Assembly (NCBI RefSeq): GCF_900215505.1 | Contig: NZ_LT907844.1 | Span: 1,708,501 to 1,772,500 of the forward strand | Length of the DNA stretch: 64,000 nt | Source of the DNA: Cohaesibacter sp. ES.047 | GTDB lineage: Bacteria > Pseudomonadota > Alphaproteobacteria > Rhizobiales > Cohaesibacteraceae | Direction: 5' to 3' | Shown here: positions 33,409-42,918 of the stretch, piece by piece | Layout: each line of letters begins with the position of its first letter | Numbering within the stretch: the stretch's first letter is position 1 | Notes under the pieces: model-generated | Database searches by the model: none | Told to the model about the DNA's origin: nothing | What the model saw: the letters and a program-made list of their open reading frames with translations, nothing else | Translations under genes and position numbers: made by a program

Positions 33409-34692
33409 TCAGTCGGCTTTGTGGCGGCGCGTGATGCTATCGGGGCGTCCGGGCAGGGAGAGACGCATATCGCCCTTGGGTCGCTGGGCGATGACCTTGC
33501 CCTTGGCGATGACGCAGAGGCGGTCGGCACGCAGGCGAATGGCCTCGATCGGGTTGCCTGCATCCAGAATGACCATGCTCGCCTTCTTGCCTACGTCGAG
33601 CCCGTAATCTTCTAGGCCCATGATCGCGGCACTTTCTTTGGTGACCATATCGAAGCAGCGGCGCATATCGTCCGGGCTGGTCATCTGGGCGACGTGAAGA
33701 CCCATGAATGCGACATCAAGCATGTCTGCGGTGCCCAGCGAATACCACGGATCGAGCACACAATCCTGACCAAAGCCGACGCGAATACCGTAGGACAGCA
33801 TTTCCGGCACGCGAGTCTGGCCGCGGCGCTTGGGGTATGTGTCGTGGCGGCCTTGCAGCACGATGTTGATGAGCGGGTTGGGAATGGCCGAAACTTCGGC
33901 CTCCGCCATCAGCGGCAGGAGTTTGGAGACGTAATAATTGTCCATCGAATGCATGGATGTGAGGTGCGAGCCTGCGACGCGTCCCTGCAGCCCGAGGCGC
34001 TGGGTCTCAAAGACAAGCTGTTCGATATGGCGCGACAGCGGGTCATCGCTTTCATCGCAATGCATGTCGACCATGAGGCCGCGCTCGGCGGCGATTTCGC
34101 AAAGCTCGGTGACCGAGCGTTTGCCGTCTTCCATGGTGCGTTCGAAATGGGGGATGCCGCCGACCACATCGACGCCCATATCAAGCGCTTCGATGGTACA
34201 GGCTCTCGCGTCCGCGGCGCGATAGAAGCCATCCTGCGGAAAGGCGACCAGTTGCAGGTTGATATAGTCCTTCACCTTGTCCTTGACTGACAGGAGTGCG
34301 CGCACGCCCTTAAGACCGTCCCGATCCGACGTGTCGACGTGGCTGCGAATGGCAAGCAGGCCCATGGAGGCGGCCCAGTCGCAATAGGTGAGGGCGCGGG
34401 CTTCGATCTGCTCTTCGGTCTGGATCGGCTTTAGCTCGCCCCACAGGGAAATGCCTTCAAGCAGGGTGCCGGAGGCATTGATGCGCGGGGTGCCGTAGGA
34501 GAGCGTGGCGTCCATGTGAAAATGCGGGTCGACCAACGGCGGGGCGACGAGATTGCCACTGGCGTCAATGACCTCTGCGGCCTCGGCCTCGATGTTTGGC
34601 TCGATGGCCGCAATCACGCCGTTGGAAATCGCGATGTCGGCTTGTCTTCCATCGGGAAGACTGCCGCCCTTGACGATCAGATCGAAGCTCAT
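33409..34692 (-). CDS. CodA-like amidohydrolase (cytosine deaminase family)
   Basis: The 427-aa product has the length of E. coli cytosine deaminase and its landmarks: DPHFHMD metal site, RSHVDTSD, LQLVAFPQDG, MHCDESDD, AGSHLTSMHSMDN, NPLINIVLQGRHDTYPKRRG. The metal Asp loop reads FGQDCVLDPWYSLGT where E. coli has GHDDVFDPW: the metal Asp (Asp313 equivalent) stays, but the next, substrate-contacting Asp314 is Cys. The substrate may therefore not be cytosine; another cyclic ureido or aminated base is likely. It overlaps the permease gene by four bases and belongs to the BMP transporter operon. Confidence 0.85.
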   Translation of the reverse strand: MSFDLIVKGGSLPDGRQADIAISNGVIAAIEPNIEAEAAEVIDASGNLVAPPLVDPHFHMDATLSYGTPRINASGTLLEGISLWGELKPIQTEEQIEARALTYCDWAASMGLLAIRSHVDTSDRDGLKGVRALLSVKDKVKDYINLQLVAFPQDGFYRAADARACTIEALDMGVDVVGGIPHFERTMEDGKRSVTELCEIAAERGLMVDMHCDESDDPLSRHIEQLVFETQRLGLQGRVAGSHLTSMHSMDNYYVSKLLPLMAEAEVSAIPNPLINIVLQGRHDTYPKRRGQTRVPEMLSYGIRVGFGQDCVLDPWYSLGTADMLDVAFMGLHVAQMTSPDDMRRCFDMVTKESAAIMGLEDYGLDVGKKASMVILDAGNPIEAIRLRADRLCVIAKGKVIAQRPKGDMRLSLPGRPDSITRRHKAD

Positions 34693-35633
34693 CTTTCACC
34701 TTTTTGGTAGGGAACCATCAGGGCCTTGGGATAGGTGGCCCGGCGGGCCATCACAATGAGGGCCAGAATGGATAGAAGGTAGGGCATCATCAGGAAGACC
34801 TGATAGGGAATGACGCCACCGGTCAATTGTTGCAGGCGGACCTGATAGGCATCGAAGGCGGCAAACAGGATCGTGCCCAGAAGAGCCTTGCCCGGCCGCC
34901 ATGAGCCAAAGACCACCAGCGCGATGCAGACCCAGCCGCGCCCGTTTACCATCTCGAAGAAGAAGGAGTTGAAGGCAGACATGGTCAGGAATGCACCGCC
35001 GATGGCCATCAAAGCGCTGCCGACCATCACCGCCCCCATGCGCATGGCGACGACGGAAATGCCCTGCGCCTCAACGGACTCGGGGCTTTCGCCCACGGCA
35101 CGGACCGCAAGGCCGAGCGGGGTCTTGTAAAGGATATAGGCCACAAGTCCGGCGCAGAGGAAGGCGAAATAGGTGAGTGGTGTCTGGGTGAAAAGCGCTT
35201 CACCCAAAAACGGAATGCTGGACAGGCCGGGGATCGCGAAAGGCTCGAAGGCGTCGATTTTCGGGGGGGAGGTCACTTTGGGCAGCACAAGGCGATAGAT
35301 ATAATAGGTCAGCGACGTGGCCAGCAGGGTGATGCCGATGCCTGTGACATGCTGGGACAGGCCGAGCGGCACCGTAAGCAGCCCGTGCAGCGCGCCGATT
35401 GACAGGCCGATGAAGGCTGCGATCATGATGCCGAACCAGAGATCGCCGCCGAGATAGACCGTTACCCAGCCAGCAAAGGCGCCTGCGGTCATGATGCCTT
35501 CGATGCCAAGGTTGAGGACGCCTGCGCGTTCGCAGATCAGTTCGCCCATTGTGGCAAAGATCAGCGGCGAAGCAATGCGGATGGTTGCGACCCAGAAACT
35601 GGTGGTCAGAAGGATGTCGAGAGCTTCCATCAT
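34689..35633 (-). CDS. ABC transporter permease (nucleoside/base, BMP-type system)
   Basis: The 314-aa product has about nine helices and the BPD_transp_2 pattern of nucleoside importers: GELICERAGVLNLGIEGIM near the N-terminus and RAVGESPESVEAQGISV in the cytoplasmic loop. It starts five bases after the other permease with a GGAG site. With that permease, the double ATPase and the BMP lipoprotein-like binding protein it forms a complete importer. Confidence 0.92.
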   Translation of the reverse strand: MMEALDILLTTSFWVATIRIASPLIFATMGELICERAGVLNLGIEGIMTAGAFAGWVTVYLGGDLWFGIMIAAFIGLSIGALHGLLTVPLGLSQHVTGIGITLLATSLTYYIYRLVLPKVTSPPKIDAFEPFAIPGLSSIPFLGEALFTQTPLTYFAFLCAGLVAYILYKTPLGLAVRAVGESPESVEAQGISVVAMRMGAVMVGSALMAIGGAFLTMSAFNSFFFEMVNGRGWVCIALVVFGSWRPGKALLGTILFAAFDAYQVRLQQLTGGVIPYQVFLMMPYLLSILALIVMARRATYPKALMVPYQKGER

Positions 35634-35637
35634 GGGT

Positions 35638-36687
35638 CTATCTCCATCTGACGCGGTAGCGGGTGAGCATGATGGCAACCACCATGGTGAGAAGAGCGGT
35701 GGCAACCATCACGTCGGCAATGTAGCTGGGGACACCAGCCGAGCGGCTCATGGCATCGGCACCAACGAAGATGCCTGCAACGAAAATCGCCGACAGAAGC
35801 ACGCCAAGAGGATTGAGCAGCGCCAGCATGGCAACAACCACGCCGGTCATGCCGTAGCCGGGCGAGAGATCAAGGGTCAGATTGCCTTTGAGGCCCGCGA
35901 CTTCCGAGAAGCCCGCGAGGGCTGCAAGGCCACCGGAGAGAAGGGCGGTCTTGGCCAGAACCCGATTGACCGGAATGCCCGCAAAGCCTGCAGCCTTGGG
36001 ATTGTGGCCGACGGCGCGCATCTCGTAGCCAAGGGTGGTCTTTTTCATGATCACCCATGTGATGATGGCCGAGGCGACCGCGATGACGAAGCCATAATGC
36101 AGCCGCTTGCCCTTGACGATGCGGCCAAGGCGACCTTCCGGGTCGATGCTTTCCGAGCGGGGCCAGCCAAGGCCCATCGGGTCCTTGAGAGGGCCTTCGA
36201 GCAGCATCGAGACAAACAGCAGGATGACGAAATTGAGCAGCAGGGTCGTGACCACCTCGTCGACACCAAAACGGGTCTTGAGAAGGGCGGGGCCGAGCAG
36301 CATCAGCGCGCCGCCAATCATGGTCGCGAACATGATGGATGGGATCAGCAGATAGGCTGGCAGCGGCAGAGCGCCGGTGCCCATGATGACCGTGACCGTT
36401 GCGCCGACATAAAGCTGGGCCTCTGCACCGATGTTCCAGAGCTTGGCGCGGAAGGCAACAGCCACGGCAAGGCCGGTGAAGATGAGCGGTGTTGCCCGCG
36501 TCAGGGTCTCGAACAGCGCAAATTGGGAGCCTGCGGCACCCTTGGCGACCAGATAGAAGACAGAAAGGGGCGAGGCTCCCGCCAGGAGTACCAATATCGA
36601 GGCGAAGATCACCGTGGCGGCAATTGCGCCCAAGGGATACAGGAAGGTCGTCTTGAGCGACGTGGACTCTTTGGGTTCAAGCCGCAT
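35638..36687 (-). CDS. ABC transporter permease (nucleoside/base, BMP-type system)
   Basis: The 349-aa product has about ten helices and typical motifs: LFETLTRATPLIFTGLAVAVAF, KLWNIGAEAQLYVGA and RAVGHNPKAAGFAGI. The start at 36687 lies inside the end of the ATPase gene (11-base overlap), a usual arrangement in these operons. It pairs with the second permease. Confidence 0.92.
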   Translation of the reverse strand: MRLEPKESTSLKTTFLYPLGAIAATVIFASILVLLAGASPLSVFYLVAKGAAGSQFALFETLTRATPLIFTGLAVAVAFRAKLWNIGAEAQLYVGATVTVIMGTGALPLPAYLLIPSIMFATMIGGALMLLGPALLKTRFGVDEVVTTLLLNFVILLFVSMLLEGPLKDPMGLGWPRSESIDPEGRLGRIVKGKRLHYGFVIAVASAIITWVIMKKTTLGYEMRAVGHNPKAAGFAGIPVNRVLAKTALLSGGLAALAGFSEVAGLKGNLTLDLSPGYGMTGVVVAMLALLNPLGVLLSAIFVAGIFVGADAMSRSAGVPSYIADVMVATALLTMVVAIMLTRYRVRWR

Positions 36688-38233
36688 CGGGTGCTCCCGC
36701 GTTGGTGTCCTTGTGGCCTGCCATGAGCACGCCAAGTTCCTGCACGCTGCGTTCGCCGCGCGCCGAGGGGCTCGACAATTGTCCCTCGCTGATGACGACG
36801 ATGCGGTCCGACAGGGTGCGGATCTCGTCCAGATCTTCCGATATCAGCAGGATCGCCGCGCCGCGCTTTCGCGCTTCCAGCAAACGATTGTGAACATAGG
36901 TGACCGCGCCGACATCAAGCCCGCGGGTCGGCTGGGCGGCGATGATGAGCTTGGGGTTGTCATCCAGCGCACGGGCCAGAATGAGCTTTTGCATGTTGCC
37001 GCCCGAGAGCAGGCGGATGCGGGCGTCGGGCGAGGGACATTTGACGTCGTAATCGTCAATCGCCTGTTCGGTGAAGCTTCGAGCCGCTTTCCAGTCCAGC
37101 CATCCGGCGCTGGAGAAGGGCTTGTTGCGGTAATTCTCGGAAATGGCGTTTTCCATCACGGACATGTCGCCGATGGCGCCCATGGCGTGGCGATCTTCGG
37201 GGATACGGCCAACACCCTTTTTGAGGGCTTGGCGCGGTGACCACTTGTCCACTTCCTTGTTGCCGAGAAGCATGTTGCCCGTCTCTGGCGAGATCATGCC
37301 AGACAGGAGCGCTGCGAGCGCGACCTGTCCGTTGCCGGAAACGCCCGCAAGGCCGGTGATTTCGCCTTCGCGCAGGACGAGGTCGACATTTTCGAGCGGT
37401 GTGGACGTTCCCTGACGGCCAGTCGACACCTTGATCAGTTCCAATACGGGCTTGCCCGGCTCGACCGGCTCGACTTCGGGCACCTTGATTTCTTCACCCA
37501 CCATCAAGGCGGCCAGTTCGTGGCGGTCAGTTTCGCCGGTGTTGCGCTCGCCAGTCAGTTTGCCGGAGCGCAGCACAAGCACGCGGTCGCTGATTTCGAC
37601 GACTTCATGCAGCTTGTGGGAGATGAAGATCACCGACATGCCCTTGGCGATGAGCATCTTCAGCGTCTTGAAGAGGGCATCTGTTTCAAGCGGTGTCAGA
37701 ACGGCGGTGGGCTCATCCAGAATGAGGATGCGGGCGTCGCGGTAGAGCGCCTTCAATATTTCAACGCGCTGGCGCTCGCCAACCGTGAGTTCTGAGACCA
37801 TGGCATCCGGATTGACCGAGAGGCCAAAATCGCTGGAGAGCTTTTGGATTCGGGCGCGGGCAGCCTTGCGGTCAAATTTCCATGACCACAGGCTTTGGGT
37901 ACCAAGAGCGATGTTGTTGAGCACCGACAGATTGTCTGTCAGGGTGAAGTGCTGATGCACCATGCCGATGCCTGCATCCAGAGCGGCGGCGGGGTCGCCC
38001 GGGGGCAACTGTTGGCCGAAAATCTCGACCGTTCCTTCGTCGGCAACATAGTGGCCGAAAAGGATGTTCATCAATGTCGTCTTGCCAGCACCATTCTCAC
38101 CAAGCAGAGCGATGACTTCGCCCTTTTTTAGCTCGAACGCGATCGCGTCATTGGCCACCAGAGGACCAAATCGCTTGGTGATGCGGTCGAGGCGGAGAAC
38201 AATCTCCGCCTCTCTCGGGGTTTGGTTGGCCAT
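36677..38233 (-). CDS. ABC transporter ATP-binding protein, two fused ATPase domains
   Basis: The 518-aa product has two ABC domains. The first is complete (Walker A LLGENGAGKTTL, signature LTVGERQRVE, Walker B ILILDEPTAVLTP). The second has a degenerate Walker A (GVSGNGQVAL) and signature LLSGGNMQKLI. This is the standard layout for BMP-type nucleoside and ribose-like importers. It overlaps the binding-protein stop by one base (TAATG). Confidence 0.93.
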   Translation of the reverse strand: MANQTPREAEIVLRLDRITKRFGPLVANDAIAFELKKGEVIALLGENGAGKTTLMNILFGHYVADEGTVEIFGQQLPPGDPAAALDAGIGMVHQHFTLTDNLSVLNNIALGTQSLWSWKFDRKAARARIQKLSSDFGLSVNPDAMVSELTVGERQRVEILKALYRDARILILDEPTAVLTPLETDALFKTLKMLIAKGMSVIFISHKLHEVVEISDRVLVLRSGKLTGERNTGETDRHELAALMVGEEIKVPEVEPVEPGKPVLELIKVSTGRQGTSTPLENVDLVLREGEITGLAGVSGNGQVALAALLSGMISPETGNMLLGNKEVDKWSPRQALKKGVGRIPEDRHAMGAIGDMSVMENAISENYRNKPFSSAGWLDWKAARSFTEQAIDDYDVKCPSPDARIRLLSGGNMQKLILARALDDNPKLIIAAQPTRGLDVGAVTYVHNRLLEARKRGAAILLISEDLDEIRTLSDRIVVISEGQLSSPSARGERSVQELGVLMAGHKDTNAGAPDAA

Positions 38234-39264
38234 TAACTGGATTTCGGTTCAGAATCGTTGATTTCAACAGTGAATGAACCATCCTTAATGGCAGCTTCCT
38301 TTTCCTTGATCAAGGTCAGGGCTTCTTCGGGAATCTTGCCTTCGAAGGTGCCAAAAGGAGCTAGCGAGCAGCCACCTTCTTTCATGAAGGAATAGACGCC
38401 GTAGTCTTCGGCGGTGAAGCTGCCGGCTTTGAGCTGGGCAATGGCGTGATCAAGCGTGGGCTCGAAATGCCACAGGGCGGACGCAACCACGGTCTCGGGA
38501 TAATCCGGCTGGGTGTCGATCACGTTGCCAATTGCCAGAAGGCCTTTTTCCTTGGCGGCGTCGGAGACACCAAAGCGTTCGGCATACAGAATGTCCGCAC
38601 CGGCCTCGATCTGGGCAAAAGCGGTTTCCTTGGCTTTGGGCGGATCAAACCAGGAGCCGATGAAAGCAACCTGGAAGGTGATGTCCGGCTGGACTTCCTT
38701 GGCTCCGGCCATGAAGGCATGCATCAGGCGGTTAACCTCGGGGATCGGGTAGCCGCCGACCATGCCGATGTTGTTGGTTTCGGTCATCGCACCGGCGATG
38801 ATGCCCGACAGGTAGGAGGCATCCTGAATATAGTTGTCGAAGGTGGCGAAGTTGGGCAGATCTTCCTTGGACTTGAAGCTCGACCCCATCAGGAAAGCCA
38901 CGTCAGGATAGTCGGCTGCCACGCTACGGGCGGCTTCTTCCACGCCAAAGACTTCACCCAGAATCAGCTTGTGGCCCGCTTCGCAATATTCGCGCATGAC
39001 GCGTTCATAATCGCTGTTGGATGTGTTCTCCGAATAGACATATTCGATGTCGCCACGCTCAGCGGCTGCTTCGGCTGCAATATGAAGGCGGCTCACCCAC
39101 TGCTGTTCCACTGGAACGGTGTAGATCGCTGCCGTCTTGATCGGTTCGGCAGCATAGGCCCGATGGCCAAGGCCACCCAGGGTCAGAGCGGCGGCCCCTG
39201 CACCGGTCAGCTGCATGAAGTGTCGCCGTGACACAGATGGAAAGAAAATTTTGTTATCGGCCAT
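38233..39264 (-). CDS. BMP-family substrate-binding protein
   Basis: The 343-aa product has a twin-arginine-like signal (SRRHFMQLTGAGAAALTLGG) and a BMP/PnrA-type fold: TVPVEQQWVSRLHIAAEAAAER, DYPDVAFLMGSS, NNIGMVGGYPIPEVNR and AGADILYAERFG. BMP proteins bind nucleosides or bases. The next genes are its ATPase, permeases and a CodA-like deaminase, so a purine, pyrimidine or related heterocycle is the likely ligand. The start at 39264 follows GGGGAC and gives the normal length. Confidence 0.92.
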   Translation of the reverse strand: MADNKIFFPSVSRRHFMQLTGAGAAALTLGGLGHRAYAAEPIKTAAIYTVPVEQQWVSRLHIAAEAAAERGDIEYVYSENTSNSDYERVMREYCEAGHKLILGEVFGVEEAARSVAADYPDVAFLMGSSFKSKEDLPNFATFDNYIQDASYLSGIIAGAMTETNNIGMVGGYPIPEVNRLMHAFMAGAKEVQPDITFQVAFIGSWFDPPKAKETAFAQIEAGADILYAERFGVSDAAKEKGLLAIGNVIDTQPDYPETVVASALWHFEPTLDHAIAQLKAGSFTAEDYGVYSFMKEGGCSLAPFGTFEGKIPEEALTLIKEKEAAIKDGSFTVEINDSEPKSS

Positions 39265-39467
39265 TGAAGTCCCCGTTTTTGGTTTATTTCGCCCTACTTT
39301 CGGCGAAGTTTTGCGGATTTTCAAGGCGAAAGTGATGTAATTTTTATCACTCGATAGAGGGAGGTTAATTTTTGGGCAGATTGACTTTGCTGCGGACCAT
39401 GCCATCAGCAAACAAAACAGTGGATGATTGATCTGGCGCTGGTCGGTTGCGGGGGGGTGTTGCGCGG

Positions 39468-40181
39468 TCACTTGGATGGCGGACTAAAAACATCCGACAG
39501 AGACCGTTCACTTGTCTTGCGTTCCGAGAGATTGAGACCTGAATGCAAATCGACAATGTGGCTCTTCATGATCTGCTCTGCGGATTCCTCGTCCTTGTGC
39601 TCGAATGCGGTGAGAAGCGCGTGATGGGAGTGGCTCTCACAGGCGGCATCGGCGCGTTGGCCATAGAGCGCGATGGCGAGTGACGAACGCGAAATCAGCG
39701 AGTGGAGAATCTGGGTCAGGATGTTCTGGCTGGCGATCTCGGCAATTGCGAGATGAAACGCGCCTGACAGCGACAGGGCCAGCCCCATCTCGCCCTTCTC
39801 CAACGCATCGTGTTCTGCGTCGATATGCTCTTGCAGACGGGCAAGGGCTTCATCTGACATGGCTTTTGCCGCGAGTCTGGCGATTCTCGGCTCGACCAGA
39901 GTTCGGGCTTCGAAGACCTCCTGCGCTTCGCGTACACTGGGGGTGGAGACGAAGGCGCCGCGGTTGCGCTCGATGGTGACCAGACCGCCGTGTGCCAGTG
40001 CCTGAAGCGCTGTGCGCGCAACGGTGCGGCTCACACCGAACGTCTCACCCACCTCATCTTCGGGAAGTTTCATGCCCGGTCGTACGCGATGACCAAGGAT
40101 CGCGTCTTCTATCTGCTCGCATATTTCCAGAGCGCGCCCCGGTGGCAGGGAATAGGCACGGTTGATTGGGGTTTGGTCCAT
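39468..40181 (-). CDS. GntR-family regulator (FCD/FadR subgroup)
   Basis: The 237-aa product has a GntR winged HTH (about 15-80: EQIEDAILGHRVRPGMKLPE, FGVSRTVARTALQALAHGGL, IERNRGAFVS) and an all-helical FCD ligand domain (about 90-220) with Asp/His metal ligands (FHLAIAEIA, SHHALLTAFE). It sits between two importer operons; the palindrome at 40273-40286 upstream is its probable operator. It is a candidate repressor for both, with the imported heterocycle as inducer, by inference. Confidence 0.9.
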   Translation of the reverse strand: MDQTPINRAYSLPPGRALEICEQIEDAILGHRVRPGMKLPEDEVGETFGVSRTVARTALQALAHGGLVTIERNRGAFVSTPSVREAQEVFEARTLVEPRIARLAAKAMSDEALARLQEHIDAEHDALEKGEMGLALSLSGAFHLAIAEIASQNILTQILHSLISRSSLAIALYGQRADAACESHSHHALLTAFEHKDEESAEQIMKSHIVDLHSGLNLSERKTSERSLSDVFSPPSK

Positions 40182-40272
40182 GTTGTCGGGAACTCCGTGA
40201 ATCAGCGCCGCATCTGCATGCAGGCCGTCTTTCCTTCTAAATACGCCGGTGTTGGCATTCGATCAATAGCTT

Positions 40273-40286
40273 GATTGTATACAATC
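40273..40286. promoter_or_regulatory. GntR-type operator palindrome
   Basis: GATTGTATACAATC is a perfect 14-bp palindrome with the TTGTATACAA core typical of FCD-group GntR sites. It lies in the divergent gap between the regulator gene and the PotA-type ATPase gene. Confidence 0.8.
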
Positions 40287-40448
40287 TTTGTTCAATATGT
40301 ATTCAATATGACTAATAATTGAGCACATGACTGAATGCGCAGTATCTTGCAGAATTTTGAATATATTTTTTATTTCATATGGTTAGGTCGTTTTTCGGTT
40401 TTGGCACGTGGCTTGCAAAACAGATCGGGAATGCATGAGGAGCTATCA

Positions 40449-41435
40449 ATGCCATCAAAATCGGCCCTTGAACTTGTCGGACTGACCAAACGCTACGGAC
40501 CCACGTTGGCCGTTGATTCTGTCAATCAGAAGATACCCAGTGGGACCTACACCTGTCTTCTCGGACCCTCTGGTTGTGGCAAGTCGACAACCTTGCGGAT
40601 GATCGCCGGGCATGAGGATGTCACTGAAGGCGACATCATTCTCAACGATCAGAATGTCACTGACCTGCCGCCTGCCAAACGCGGTACGGCGATGATGTTC
40701 CAGAGTTATGCGCTGTTTCCGCACCTCAGCGTCGCGGACAATGTGGCATTCAGTCTCAAGATGAAGGGGGTTGAGAAGGGTGCGCGCCTTGCCAAGGCAG
40801 TCGAGCTTCTCGAGCTGGTTGATATGGCCTCTTTCAAGGACCGTTTGCCCGCGCAGCTTTCCGGCGGGCAGCAACAGCGCGTGGCGTTGGCCCGGGCGTT
40901 GATTTCCGAGCCAAGCATTCTGCTGCTGGACGAGCCTCTATCCGCGCTTGATCCCTTTTTGCGGATCCGAATGCGCACCGAGCTCAAGCGCCTGCAACGC
41001 GAGCTCGGCATCTCCTTCATGCATGTGACCCATTCGCAGGATGAGGCTTTGGCGCTTGCTGACCATATCATCGTGATGAATGGCGGCATCATCGAGCAGT
41101 CCGGACCGCCGCTTGAGGTGTTCGACGCGCCGCGCACGGAGTTCGTTGCCCGCTTTATCGGTGGACACAATGTGGTTGCGAGCGGATCCGACAAGTTGGC
41201 GGTTCGCGCCGACCGCATCACTTTGTCAAAGGACACGGGGGATGCTGCTGCCCCGGCCACAGTGACCGCCATCGAGTACCTGGGCTCGAGCTACAGCATT
41301 GCTGTTGAATCGGCGGAGCTTGGGGAGCTGAGCGTCAGCATCAACGATTCAGAGTTTTTGACCAATCCAGTTGAACTGGGACAGTCTGTCTTCCTCACGT
41401 GGAAGCCGGAGGATGCCCACACACTCGCGGCTTGA
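40449..41435 (+). CDS. ABC transporter ATP-binding protein (PotA-like)
   Basis: The 328-aa product has Walker A LLGPSGCGKSTTLR, Q-loop MMFQSYALFPH, signature QLSGGQQQRVALARAL, Walker B LLLDEPLSALDP and a C-terminal TOBE domain (about 250-328). It is the spermidine/putrescine type. A GAGGAG site seven bases before the ATG fixes the start. It heads the importer operon that ends with a hydantoin-racemase-family gene. Confidence 0.93.
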   Translation: MPSKSALELVGLTKRYGPTLAVDSVNQKIPSGTYTCLLGPSGCGKSTTLRMIAGHEDVTEGDIILNDQNVTDLPPAKRGTAMMFQSYALFPHLSVADNVAFSLKMKGVEKGARLAKAVELLELVDMASFKDRLPAQLSGGQQQRVALARALISEPSILLLDEPLSALDPFLRIRMRTELKRLQRELGISFMHVTHSQDEALALADHIIVMNGGIIEQSGPPLEVFDAPRTEFVARFIGGHNVVASGSDKLAVRADRITLSKDTGDAAAPATVTAIEYLGSSYSIAVESAELGELSVSINDSEFLTNPVELGQSVFLTWKPEDAHTLAA

Positions 41436-41499
41436 GCCGCATATGAGCCGGCGACATTCTGTCCCGGCCAGTCGCAGGGAACGTAAAGAGGAGCACCCC

Positions 41500-42792
41500 A
41501 TGACGATCAAGCAGGAAAAGAAAGGCATCAGCCGCCGTGCCGTTCTGAAAGGGACAGCAGCGACCGCCGGGGCGGTTGTCGGATCCGGCGCCATTACCGG
41601 TTTCCCGACGGTATGGTCCCAGAATATCAAGGACGTGACACTGCGCCAGTTCGGCACCGGCGTTTCCAACCTCAATGATGTTGCTCAGAAGGTGAAGGAA
41701 GATCTTGGCTTCACGCTTGAAATGACGGCGCTTGATTCCGATGCCGTTACCCAGCGCGCCGCGACACAGCCGGGCAGCTTCGATATCGCCGATATCGAAT
41801 ACTGGATCTGCAAGAAGGTCTGGCCGACCGGCAACCTGCAGGCCATGGATACCTCCAAAATCAAGAATTACGACAAAATCGTCGGTATCTTCAAATCCGG
41901 CAAGCTGACGCCTGACTCCACCATCGCACAGGGCACAGCGCCGCATACTGTCGGCTTTGTTGATGGCCCCGATGGGACCACCTTCTCTGACAGCGAAACC
42001 GGCTGGATGACTCTCGTTCCGACCATCTATAACGCCGATACCCTTGGCATTCGCCCGGACCTGATCGGTCGTCCGATCAACAGCTGGACCGAACTCCTCA
42101 ACCCGGAATTCAAGGGCAAGTCCTCTATCCTCGACATTTCCTCCATCGGCATCATGGATGCTGCCATGGTCTGCGAGGCTATGGGCGAAATCAAGTATGG
42201 CGACAAGGGCAACATGACCCGCGAAGAGATCGACAAGACCATGGCGATCTTCACCGAAGCCAAGCAAAACGGTCAGTTTCGCGCCTTCTGGAAGACCTTC
42301 GATGAGAGCGTCAACCTGATGGCATCCGGTGAAGTGGTGATACAGTCCATGTGGTCGCCGGCTATCACCGCGGTCAAGTCGCGGGGCATTCCATGCGTCT
42401 ACCAGCCGCTGAAGGAAGGCTACCGTTCCTGGGGTGGCGGTATTGGCTTGTCGAGCGCTCTGTCCGGTCTCGAGCTGGAAGCAGCTTACGAGTATATCAA
42501 CTGGTATCTGTCCGGCTGGGTTGGCGGTTATCTGATGCGTCAGGGCTATTATTCGGCGGTTCCGGAAACCTCCAAGGACTTCATGAGCGAGAACGAATGG
42601 GGCTACTGGTTCGAAGGCAAGGAAGCCACGGGCGACATCACCAGCCCGACCGGCGACAAGCTCGTCAGCACTGGCGAAATCCGCGACGGCGGCTCCTTCT
42701 ATGATCGCATGGGATCGGTTGCCTGCTGGAACGCTGTTATGGACGAGAACCAGTATATGGTTCGCAAATGGAACGAGTTCATCGCGGCCTAA
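41500..42792 (+). CDS. Extracellular solute-binding protein (PotD-like)
   Basis: The 430-aa product has a twin-arginine signal (ISRRAVLKGTAATAGAVVGS) and a type-2 periplasmic-binding fold typical of PotD-like proteins (IKDVTLRQFGTGVSN near the start, SWTELLNPEFKGKSSILD mid-protein). It should bind the substrate of this importer. The ligand is unknown; the terminal racemase gene suggests a hydantoin or amino-acid derivative. A GAGGAG site precedes the ATG. Confidence 0.9.
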   Translation: MTIKQEKKGISRRAVLKGTAATAGAVVGSGAITGFPTVWSQNIKDVTLRQFGTGVSNLNDVAQKVKEDLGFTLEMTALDSDAVTQRAATQPGSFDIADIEYWICKKVWPTGNLQAMDTSKIKNYDKIVGIFKSGKLTPDSTIAQGTAPHTVGFVDGPDGTTFSDSETGWMTLVPTIYNADTLGIRPDLIGRPINSWTELLNPEFKGKSSILDISSIGIMDAAMVCEAMGEIKYGDKGNMTREEIDKTMAIFTEAKQNGQFRAFWKTFDESVNLMASGEVVIQSMWSPAITAVKSRGIPCVYQPLKEGYRSWGGGIGLSSALSGLELEAAYEYINWYLSGWVGGYLMRQGYYSAVPETSKDFMSENEWGYWFEGKEATGDITSPTGDKLVSTGEIRDGGSFYDRMGSVACWNAVMDENQYMVRKWNEFIAA

Positions 42793-42918
42793 CTCGATAA
42801 CAAAGAGCTCTCTCGCGTCCCGGCCCCGGCATCATGGTTTGTCATCATGCTTTGCCATCTTACTTTAGCCGGGGCGCGTCCCCTAACATCATCGTCAACG
42901 AATAGCCACGGATCAATC

